A program made the position numbers and the translations under genes. Shown one piece after another: positions 9,699-16,574 of a DNA stretch of 43,881 nucleotides. How positions within the stretch are numbered: the stretch's first letter is position 1; every line of letters begins with the position of its first letter. Source of the DNA: Planctomycetes bacterium GWF2_41_51. GTDB lineage: Bacteria > Planctomycetota > Phycisphaerae > Sedimentisphaerales > UBA12454. The notes under the pieces are model-generated. The model saw only the letters and a list, made by a program, of their open reading frames with translations, had not been told where the DNA came from and searched no databases. The DNA is taken from positions 1 through 43,881 of the forward strand of contig MHXZ01000079.1 of assembly GCA_001825665.1 (NCBI GenBank). The letters are read 5' to 3'.

Positions 9699-10358
9699 AT
9701 GATTTACAACGTGAAAAAAACATCCGAATTGTTTAAATTTGAAAACGATTGGAATGGCATTGGATATAATAATGTGGAGATTCTGGAGATATCTAATTAC
9801 ATGGGAAGCAAACCAGAGCATTTCCCAAAAGTACAGACAAAACTTCTTTACGACAATGAAAACATTTACGTTTTTTTTAAAGTCGAAGATCAATATGTGA
9901 AAGCGACACATAATAAATTGCACGATCCGGTATGCAGAGACAGTTGTGTTGAATTTTTCTTCACGCCCGGCAAAGATATTTCCCAAGGCTATTTCAACGT
10001 CGAAATCAACTGCGGCGGAACAATGCTCATGTTTCACCAGACAGCAAGAAACGAAAACAAGAAAAACGTTTCTGGTCAGGACTGCGAAAAAATCAAAATA
10101 TCCGCCTCAATGCCTAAAATAGTTGAACCGGAAATTCAACAACCAATAAACTGGACGCTAAAGTACGACTTGCCTATTAATATGCTCGAAAATTATACGC
10201 AAATTATAAAACCGGCACCAGGAGTTAAATGGCGAGCCAATTTTTATAAATGTGCCGATGCCACCTCTCATCCTCATTGGTTGACCTGGTCCAAAGTTGA
10301 ATTGCCAAAACCTGATTTTCACCGGCCGGAATTTTTCGGTACATTAGTGTTTGATTAA
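9699..10358 (+). CDS. CBM9-like carbohydrate-binding protein
   Basis: The 219-residue protein matches the family 9-like carbohydrate-binding fold seen in many polysaccharide-degrading bacteria. Supporting features are KVQTKLLYDNENIYVFFKVED, in which new exposed strands carry aromatic residues, the conserved RDSCVEFFFTP segment near residue 85, YFNVEINCGGTM, and the C-terminal WRANFYKCAD followed by WLTW. There is no signal peptide and no catalytic domain, so it is either cytoplasmic or exported by another route. A GAAAC/AAGG ribosome-binding site overlaps the end of the preceding esterase gene. It probably binds sugar ends released by partner enzymes; the ligand is unknown. It ends 4 bp before the convergent glycerate kinase gene. 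Confidence 0.8.
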   Translation: MIYNVKKTSELFKFENDWNGIGYNNVEILEISNYMGSKPEHFPKVQTKLLYDNENIYVFFKVEDQYVKATHNKLHDPVCRDSCVEFFFTPGKDISQGYFNVEINCGGTMLMFHQTARNENKKNVSGQDCEKIKISASMPKIVEPEIQQPINWTLKYDLPINMLENYTQIIKPAPGVKWRANFYKCADATSHPHWLTWSKVELPKPDFHRPEFFGTLVFD

Positions 10359-10362
10359 TTTT

Positions 10363-11481
10363 TTATTGAATCAAACTAACAAATTCGACAGATGCCGCGT
10401 TGAGCAATTCTCTGCAATTTGCGATGGCATATTCCAGTGTCATTCCTGCTTTTCTGCACGCAATGGCTTTATGAACACCGGATGACTGATATTCCGGTTC
10501 GGACAATGATACCCCGCCTGCAATTACAGCAATTTTGGTGTTTGTTTTTCTCGCAATTTTAACAATACCTGATACCACTTTTCCGTTTAATGATTGACTA
10601 TCGAACAAACCTTCCCCCGTAACAATCCAATCGGCATCAACCATATTTTTTTCAAGTTCGATTTCTTTGATTATGGTTTCTACACCAGATACAAGTTTGG
10701 CGTCCATAAATGCCACAGCACCCGCCGATAATCCTCCTGCCGCCCCCGCTCCTGCCATATTTTTTATATCTTTTTCTGTTTGTTTTTTTATCATATCGGC
10801 TATATGCGATAATCCTTTTTCCAGAAGTTCGACCATTTCTGGTGTTGCGCCTTTTTGGGGGCCGAAGATTATCGCAGCCCCTTTATCTCCGCATAACGGG
10901 TTATTCACATCGCACAGAACTTCTATCGGCGGCAATGTTAACTGCTCGGGTTTTATAATTTTAGCAACATTGATTAATTTTTCACCGCCAAAACCAATCG
11001 AACGATTATTACTATCAAGGAATTCCCATCCCAAGGTCATTGCTGCTCCAACCCCGCAATCAACCGTTGCGCTTCCGCCAACGGCAAGCAATATTTTTTG
11101 TGCTCCATATTCACACGCAGCTTTTATCAACTGCCCTGTTCCGTATGTCGTCGTTTTCAGAGGATTGAGCTGTTCTTTTTTCAAAAGTTCAATCCCGCTT
11201 GCCGTAGCCATTTCAACAACTGCTTCTTTTTCTTTCTCGAACCAAGCAAACCCTGCTGCGACTTCCATTCCAGCCAACGGCCCCATCACATTTTTGGCAA
11301 TCCACTTCCCGCCTCTTGCGGCAATCATCGCTTTTGCGGTTCCCTCCCCGCCGTCCGCCATCGGTTTTAACAACGTTTGCGCATTTGGACATTTTGCCTT
11401 AATAGCAGCCGAAACAATTTCACATGCTTCAGTTGCTGTCAAACTGCCTTTAAATGAATCAAGTGCAATAATTATTTTCAT
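10363..11481 (-). CDS. Glycerate 2-kinase (GarK/GlxK family)
   Basis: This enzyme phosphorylates D-glycerate with ATP, here most likely to 2-phosphoglycerate as in the GarK/GlxK family. The N-terminal KIIIALDSFKGSLTA block, the PMADGGEGT motif near residue 45 and GGSATVDCGVGAAMTLG near 140 are family signatures. The C-terminal half has TGEGLFDSQSLNGK. The length of 372 residues is typical. Two in-frame ATGs exist at 11487 and 11481; the second gives the canonical N-terminus MKIIIALDS and is chosen, although both lie near the same CAGGT sequence. It is divergent from the GntR-type regulator, so the operators at 11568-11602 may control both directions. With the neighbouring aminotransferase it suggests glyoxylate/glycerate/serine metabolism; that link is inference. 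Confidence 0.92.
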   Translation of the reverse strand: MKIIIALDSFKGSLTATEACEIVSAAIKAKCPNAQTLLKPMADGGEGTAKAMIAARGGKWIAKNVMGPLAGMEVAAGFAWFEKEKEAVVEMATASGIELLKKEQLNPLKTTTYGTGQLIKAACEYGAQKILLAVGGSATVDCGVGAAMTLGWEFLDSNNRSIGFGGEKLINVAKIIKPEQLTLPPIEVLCDVNNPLCGDKGAAIIFGPQKGATPEMVELLEKGLSHIADMIKKQTEKDIKNMAGAGAAGGLSAGAVAFMDAKLVSGVETIIKEIELEKNMVDADWIVTGEGLFDSQSLNGKVVSGIVKIARKTNTKIAVIAGGVSLSEPEYQSSGVHKAIACRKAGMTLEYAIANCRELLNAASVEFVSLIQ

Positions 11482-11567
11482 AAACATTTAAACCTGTAAG
11501 AAGTCCTATCTAAACTTACTTTCTACATCAAAAATTACACAAATGCAAGCATAGGATGTTTTTTAAT

Positions 11568-11602
11568 ATTGTACACAATATAAATTTGACATTGTGCACA
11601 AT
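11568..11602. promoter_or_regulatory. Two near-identical palindromic operators
   Basis: ATTGTACACAAT (11568-11579) and ATTGTGCACAAT (11591-11602) are each perfectly symmetric 12-mers. Their centres are 23 bp apart, about two helical turns, which places two dimers on the same DNA face. The TTGT...ACAA half-site fits operators reported for FCD-type GntR regulators. They lie between glycerate kinase and the GntR gene, and the second covers the spacer of the GntR promoter. Autoregulation by the adjacent regulator is the simplest reading. Confidence 0.75.
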
Positions 11603-11614
11603 AACATATAAAAT
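11586..11614 (+). promoter_or_regulatory. Sigma-70-type promoter of the GntR gene
   Basis: A perfect -35 TTGACA (11586-11591), a 17-bp spacer and a -10 TAAAAT (11609-11614) stand just before the start codon at 11621. Transcription would start about 7 bp after the -10 box, at or next to the A of the ATG, giving a leaderless or nearly leaderless mRNA. No ribosome-binding site precedes the ATG, in agreement. The operator at 11591-11602 fills the spacer, so bound regulator would block RNA polymerase. Confidence 0.7.
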
Positions 11615-11620
11615 AATTAA

Positions 11621-12496
11621 ATGACATGGGCAGATTTTATAACTAATGATATTGAAAACCGGGTTTTAAATGGCAAACCGCTGCCGACTAAACTGACTCT
11701 GCATTCTTTATGCTCCGAATATGGCGTAAGCATTACTCCGATAAGGCAGGCAATAGATTTGCTGCTCGAAAAAAGCATATTTATAAAAGACAAAAGCGGC
11801 AGATTAAAACTAAACAGCCATAAAATGAGCCATAATGTAAATAGACATTTCGAACAGGTTTCATGCCCACCTGCTGATTTGTACGGCCAAATATCAAGAG
11901 AACTGGTAGTTGAAAGCCTCAGCGAAAAAACTCACTTCCTGCGTGAAAGCGCAATGGCAAAAAAATATGCTACCGGAAGAACCGTCATTAGAAGAATTTT
12001 CAACCGTTTAGCAGGTGAAGGAATAATTGACCATATCCCCCGATGCGGCTGGAAACTCCGCTCATTTAACAAAGAAGACCTGGCAGCTTTTTTACAGGTT
12101 CGCGAAATCCTGGAATTAAAAGCCCTTGACCTGGCAAAAAACCATTTAGAGCAGGATGAATTGATAAAAATGCTCGAGCAAAATAAAATTGATGACAAAC
12201 ACAAAAATGTCACAGCCGACAATTCTTTCCATAATTATCTGATAAAACAATCAGGAAACAGATACATAAAAGATTTTTTCGAGCATTATGGAAGGTATTA
12301 TGAAATCCTTTTTACTTGCGAAGACACAGATTTAAAGTCAAGAATTCTGGCGGTCAAACAACATAGAAAAATCCTTAAAGCTTTACTCAAGCAAGATTGG
12401 CACAATGCTAAAAAATATCTGGCACAGCACATACATATCAATCATAGCGTTTTAAATAGTCAGCCAGAATTAATTTTGAAACTTGTAAGGAGATAA
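11621..12496 (+). CDS. GntR-family regulator with two winged-helix domains and an FCD-like domain
   Basis: The 291-residue protein has two winged helix-turn-helix units. The first (about residues 5-65) contains the LHSLCSEYGVSITPIRQAI recognition region. The second (about 90-150) contains LRESAMAKKYATGRTVIRR and a wing GWKLRSF. A helical C-terminal segment (about 150-285) resembles the FCD ligand-binding domain, with the spaced acidic and His residues expected for a metal site, though shortened. Ordinary FCD regulators have only one winged helix. The start at ATG 11621 lacks a ribosome-binding site and sits at the predicted transcription start. The aminotransferase gene begins 1 bp after its stop, so both share a transcript. 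It probably represses its own promoter through the paired palindromes and responds to an organic acid; the ligand is unknown. Confidence 0.85.
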   Translation: MTWADFITNDIENRVLNGKPLPTKLTLHSLCSEYGVSITPIRQAIDLLLEKSIFIKDKSGRLKLNSHKMSHNVNRHFEQVSCPPADLYGQISRELVVESLSEKTHFLRESAMAKKYATGRTVIRRIFNRLAGEGIIDHIPRCGWKLRSFNKEDLAAFLQVREILELKALDLAKNHLEQDELIKMLEQNKIDDKHKNVTADNSFHNYLIKQSGNRYIKDFFEHYGRYYEILFTCEDTDLKSRILAVKQHRKILKALLKQDWHNAKKYLAQHIHINHSVLNSQPELILKLVRR

Positions 12497-12497
12497 T

Positions 12498-13850
12498 ATG
12501 AAGTTAAGCGATAGGCAGCAGGAACTGCTTAAAAGAACTTTTTTGGATTACAGACAAACAATGGATTTTCTCGAAAATCCTTTGGTTTTTAAATCTGCAA
12601 AAGGTTTATATTATTTTGATATCGAAGGAAAAAAATATTTCGATGCCATCGGCGGAATTTTCGTAGCTTCTCTCGGGCATTGTCATCCGAGAATTATTGA
12701 AGCACTGCGCAAACAATCCGAGATTATGACTTTCGCGCCCCCTTTGCACGGCATTTCAGATGTTACACTTGAATTTGTTGACAAACTCGGCTTAGTTGCA
12801 CCGGGAAACCTTAAATACGTCAAGGCTTTCAGCGGAGGTTCCGAGAGTGTCGAATCAGCTCTGAAATTTGCACGTCAATATTTCAAACAAACAGGCCATC
12901 CCGGAAAATATAAATTTATCAGCAGGTACATGGGTTATCATGGCAGCACATTTGGCGCAATGTCCGCAAGCGGAACAGGACACAGAAAAACAAAATTTGA
13001 GCCTTTGATGACCGGTTTTCCGAAAGTACCAAATCCCAATCAATTGCGAGACAGGTTTTCGGATTGGCAGGAATGTAACAGATTCGCAGCTAAATTATTC
13101 GAAGATGTAATCATTCACGAAGACCCTGATACAGTTGCGGGAATTATTGTCGAACCAGTGGGAAATACCGGCGGAATCATCACACCGACACAGGAATATT
13201 ATAAAATTTTGCGCGGTATTTGTGATAAATGCAATGTTTTATTAATATTCGATGAAATAATAACAGGCTATGGCAAAACCGGCAATATGTTTGCTGCTCA
13301 AACTTATGATGTGGCTCCAGACATTATATGCGGAGGAAAAGGTCTCAGCAGCGGTGTTATACCTCTTGGCGCAATGATCGCGAATGAAGATTTATCCAAA
13401 GCATTTTTGGGCAAGCTTGGAAGTAACGTTGAATTCGCGCACGGAAATACTTATGCCGGCAACCCTCTTGCTTGTGCGGTCGGCATAGCCGTATTAAATG
13501 AAATCACCGAAAAGCAACTGGATAAAAAAGCACAGAGAATTGGTAAATATCTTTTCAATAAACTCGAAGGGCTAAAAAAATACGGTGTTATACGAGAAAT
13601 ACGAGGAAAAGGAATTTTACTTGGCGTTGAACTTGTTAAAGATTTAAAAACAAATGAACCTTTCGACGAACTGGGCAAAGCTTTAAAACAAACTGCTATA
13701 AAGAATGGCCTGATTATGCGAATCGACCCGTCGTGGTTCGCTGTAGCTCCGGCACTTATTGCTGAAGAATCCGATATTGATGAAATGTATGGGTTGATTG
13801 AGAAAAGCCTCAAAGACGCTTTGGATTCAGTTAAAAAAGTAAATAAATAA
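12498..13850 (+). CDS. Class III PLP-dependent aminotransferase
   Basis: This is a fold-type I aminotransferase that moves an amino group between an amine or amino acid and a keto acid using pyridoxal phosphate. The PLP lysine is Lys281 in ICGGKGLSSG, preceded by the cofactor-binding FDEIITGYGKTG with Asp252. FSGGSESVESALK (111-123) binds the phosphate, and YMGYHGST stacks on the ring. The length of 450 residues is normal. A strong AAGGAG site precedes the ATG within the 3' end of the regulator gene. Substrate cannot be read from sequence; the family includes 4-aminobutyrate, beta-alanine and alanine-glyoxylate aminotransferases. With glycerate kinase divergent from the shared regulator, an alanine/serine-glyoxylate role is plausible but unproven. 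Confidence 0.88.
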   Translation: MKLSDRQQELLKRTFLDYRQTMDFLENPLVFKSAKGLYYFDIEGKKYFDAIGGIFVASLGHCHPRIIEALRKQSEIMTFAPPLHGISDVTLEFVDKLGLVAPGNLKYVKAFSGGSESVESALKFARQYFKQTGHPGKYKFISRYMGYHGSTFGAMSASGTGHRKTKFEPLMTGFPKVPNPNQLRDRFSDWQECNRFAAKLFEDVIIHEDPDTVAGIIVEPVGNTGGIITPTQEYYKILRGICDKCNVLLIFDEIITGYGKTGNMFAAQTYDVAPDIICGGKGLSSGVIPLGAMIANEDLSKAFLGKLGSNVEFAHGNTYAGNPLACAVGIAVLNEITEKQLDKKAQRIGKYLFNKLEGLKKYGVIREIRGKGILLGVELVKDLKTNEPFDELGKALKQTAIKNGLIMRIDPSWFAVAPALIAEESDIDEMYGLIEKSLKDALDSVKKVNK

Positions 13851-13866
13851 TCAAAAAAATATTTCG

Positions 13867-15417
13867 TCACCAGTTATCGCGATCGAATCCCCGAACTTTG
13901 CCTTTCAGCGTCTGGTCAAGCTCGACTAGCGCATATAATAAATTCCCAATTCCGTCAACAGCCTCATAATATGTTTTTGCAGGGTGGCCTTTGAACAGAC
14001 CGTTTGTGTACAATTTTTTCATCGCTTCATCAGCAAACTTTTGTGCAAGCTTTAAATATTTCTGCTGATTCGTCAGGATATACATATCGACAAAGAACGA
14101 TATAGTTCTGCCATACTTCTCAGCATAAGTACCTTCTTTGCCGAAAGTTTTTGTATATTCCGAATACCACGAAATTTCCGTTTCGCACGTATTCGTCGGT
14201 GTCTTTTCAATCCAGTCTGCGAATCGTTTTGCCCCTGTTAGCATATTCGGGTCTTTTCCCATTTGATATGCCATTGCATAACACTGCGCTGTTTCAAGCG
14301 GAAATTGACTTCCGAGAATATACGGCTCCCACAAATCCAAATACCCTCTTGGCTCATATTGGCCGTATTGTTCTGCGTTTCCGAATTGTTCAGGCTCTGC
14401 CGAAGCGGCAAGTCGCGGTCCCGGTATAGGCTTGCCGTCAAGTTTTAACGCTCCCCAGAATTTCCCGCTTTCTTTGTCGAAACCATATTTATTATAAGCA
14501 TCGAGATAAGCTGTCGCCTGCTCTTTAAAAACATTTTCATTTGTAAGCCGATAAGTAACCAGCAAGCTATGACAGTAAGGCCCGCTTATATCTGTCGCAA
14601 AAGCACTTCCGTCAAATCTTCCCGCCCCCGCGTTAGGTCTTTCTGCGATAAGATTTGTTTCTTTATTGCGCAGGTTCCAGAAATAATTAGCAAGAAGTTT
14701 AGACCTCTCAAGCCAGACTTTATCGTTGGTTTTCGTATATAAAAAGGCGAACGATTCGATAATACTCCCTGCAGTCAAAGGAAAATCACATCCAATTTGT
14801 CCGTCATCATGACGATTCGTTTCGCCTGTTTCTTTGTTAATAACATGCCATTGCCACATAGCTTCGATTTCTTTTTTTACAGCTTCAGAGTTTACCTCCC
14901 AAAGTATTTCCCATTGTATTTGTATCCCGCCATGAACTTCATGCCAGTTTAACAAATGCCCCGTCATTTTATCTTCATAAACATCATAATGCCTGTGCCC
15001 GCCCCACCAGATTAAATCTTTTTTATCTACCAGGTTTTTCAAATAGTAATCGATATATTTTTTAGCCGCTCTTGAATATGTTTTATCCCCCGAAATCTGC
15101 GATACCGCAAACATCGTCTTGAGAGTCGCCTGATCGCAAAGCAGATTCGCCCCTGCCGGATTCCTGCGTTCTCTTCTTATCACCCGCCATTTTTCGTCAA
15201 AAGCCAAGGGGTCCTGCGGACAAGTTCGGGAATTGACATCGAGAATACTTACAAATATCGGTGATTTCACAGGACCGTAAGTATCGGTTCCATATTTGAT
15301 GAGATTATCGAGACAAACCTTAACAGCTTGCAAATATTTACTATCATCCTTTTCTGCCAACAGTCCGGATGTTGTAAAAAATAACATTAGCAAAGCCGAT
15401 TTAAGCTGCTTTTTCAT
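13867..15417 (-). CDS. Secreted alpha/alpha-barrel protein, possible pectate lyase-like enzyme
   Basis: The protein has a signal peptide (MKKQLKSALLML followed by a small-residue stretch ending in LLA) and about 495 mature residues dominated by paired helices, as in alpha/alpha-barrel lyases and glycosidases. Recognisable blocks are NLLCDQATLKTMFAVSQ, an aromatic LIWWGGHRHYDVYED patch, LNWHEVHGG and RHDDGQIGCDFPLTAGS, rich in His, Asp and Trp that could line a sugar-binding cleft. The WGGH block reminded me of family 2 pectate lyases, but I cannot confirm the family. The ATG at 15417 is chosen over 15441 because an AAGGAA site lies 8 bp upstream and the signal peptide begins there. It is divergent from the GH105 gene, which fits a role in pectin breakdown. 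Confidence 0.6.
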   Translation of the reverse strand: MKKQLKSALLMLFFTTSGLLAEKDDSKYLQAVKVCLDNLIKYGTDTYGPVKSPIFVSILDVNSRTCPQDPLAFDEKWRVIRRERRNPAGANLLCDQATLKTMFAVSQISGDKTYSRAAKKYIDYYLKNLVDKKDLIWWGGHRHYDVYEDKMTGHLLNWHEVHGGIQIQWEILWEVNSEAVKKEIEAMWQWHVINKETGETNRHDDGQIGCDFPLTAGSIIESFAFLYTKTNDKVWLERSKLLANYFWNLRNKETNLIAERPNAGAGRFDGSAFATDISGPYCHSLLVTYRLTNENVFKEQATAYLDAYNKYGFDKESGKFWGALKLDGKPIPGPRLAASAEPEQFGNAEQYGQYEPRGYLDLWEPYILGSQFPLETAQCYAMAYQMGKDPNMLTGAKRFADWIEKTPTNTCETEISWYSEYTKTFGKEGTYAEKYGRTISFFVDMYILTNQQKYLKLAQKFADEAMKKLYTNGLFKGHPAKTYYEAVDGIGNLLYALVELDQTLKGKVRGFDRDNW

Positions 15418-15463
15418 GCACATATTCCTTTTTCTTGACAAATTTTTGATTATAATTTATCAT

Positions 15464-15473
15464 ATTGTACAAT
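15464..15473. promoter_or_regulatory. Palindrome ATTGTACAAT in the divergent lyase-like/GH105 promoter region
   Basis: This perfect 10-bp palindrome lies in the 104-bp gap between the divergent lyase-like and GH105 genes. Its TTGTACAA core resembles the GntR-gene operators (TTGTACACAA) but is two bases shorter. It may be a weaker site for the same regulator or belong to another one. A TTGACA (15435-15440) and a TATAAT (15451-15456) nearby are too close together (10 bp) to be a normal promoter pair. Confidence 0.35.
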
Positions 15474-15521
15474 CGTTTGTGCTGCTTTCAAGTGTTGTTT
15501 ACTTTTTTAAATGAGTTAAAA

Positions 15522-16550
15522 ATGAGATATTTTCTTAGCTTGTTACCTTTGTATTGTTTTGCCTCACTTTCCGCAGGCGCAAATCTCGACAAATCTTCCA
15601 TTATTCAGACCGCTGATCAAGTAGCTCTGGAGTCGGTTAAACCTGAAATTTACTTCAAATATGAGTCCTTTTTTGCCAACTTCGGCACACTTTTATATGC
15701 AAATTCTTCAAAAAATAATGATTTAATTCAAAAAATCGTCAAAAACTATACCCATTATTTGAGCAAAAACACCATAATCCCCGGCCACGTTGACAAAAAC
15801 GCATGTGGAATTTTAGGCTTTGAATTATACCTCCTCACAAAAAAATCTGATTATCTTGAGTTGCCTTTGTCATTAGCTGAGGACGAATGGACAAACCCGC
15901 GTGATGATGGCCTGGCAAAATATTCACGTTTTTGGACAGACGACATGTTTATGGTTTCTGTTCTGCAGGTTCAGGCATATAAAGCAACCGGAAAATCTAT
16001 CTATCTTGACAGAGCTATTACGCAGATATTAGCCTACGCTGAAAAATTACAGCAGCAGAATGGACTATTTCAGCACACCATCAAAATTCCGGTATTTTGG
16101 GGAAGAGCAAATGGCTGGGCAGCCTCCGCACTGACAATCACATTACAAAACACACCGAAGGATCATCCAAAATTCGATAATTTAATGAATATTTATAGAA
16201 AATTAATGAAAAGCCTCTTAAAATACCAGGATGATAATGGTTTATGGCACCAGGTACTTATTGACAAGGATAGTTTTACAGAAACCTCCTGTTCAGCAAT
16301 GTTCACATTCTCATTCGCAACAGGTGTTAAAAATGGGTGGCTGGATAAATCTTATGAAACTTCAGCAATTAAAGGCTGGCACGGTTTGGTAAATAAAATA
16401 GAAAATGGATTGTTAACCGACGTATGCTGCGGAACCGATGAGAGCAGCTCTTATGACTATTATTTAAATCGCCCCCGAATCACCGGCGATTTCCACGGTC
16501 AGGCTCCGCTTCTTTGGGCAGCGGCTGCGTTACTTCAACTTAATGAATAA
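15522..16550 (+). CDS. GH105 unsaturated rhamnogalacturonyl/glucuronyl hydrolase
   Basis: This secreted enzyme of glycoside hydrolase family 105 (YteR/YesR type) removes the 4,5-unsaturated uronic acid that pectin lyases leave at oligosaccharide ends. The ATG at 15522 begins a clear signal peptide (RYFLSLLPLYCFASLSAGA). The upstream frame back to 15465 would put 19 polar residues in front of it and is rejected. The fold is an alpha/alpha barrel; FWTDDMFMVSVLQ holds the catalytic Asp, GRANGWAAS lines the cleft, and ETSCSAMFTF and the terminal GDFHGQAPLLWA are further family blocks. It opens a four-gene operon (GH105, GH172-propeller, GH5-GH113, symporter) with gaps of 24, 16 and 0 bp. Confidence 0.88.
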   Translation: MRYFLSLLPLYCFASLSAGANLDKSSIIQTADQVALESVKPEIYFKYESFFANFGTLLYANSSKNNDLIQKIVKNYTHYLSKNTIIPGHVDKNACGILGFELYLLTKKSDYLELPLSLAEDEWTNPRDDGLAKYSRFWTDDMFMVSVLQVQAYKATGKSIYLDRAITQILAYAEKLQQQNGLFQHTIKIPVFWGRANGWAASALTITLQNTPKDHPKFDNLMNIYRKLMKSLLKYQDDNGLWHQVLIDKDSFTETSCSAMFTFSFATGVKNGWLDKSYETSAIKGWHGLVNKIENGLLTDVCCGTDESSSYDYYLNRPRITGDFHGQAPLLWAAAALLQLNE

Positions 16551-16574
16551 TTTTTCACAAAAAGGAATTTTGTC

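Noticed and set aside
10667-11491. Long plus-strand frame opposite the glycerate kinase gene
   Set aside because: It is the mirror of a well-recognised kinase, its composition follows the kinase codon pattern, and no domain is recognisable.
15435-15456. TTGACA and TATAAT as a promoter for GH105
   Set aside because: The spacer is only 10 bp, too short for a sigma-70 promoter.
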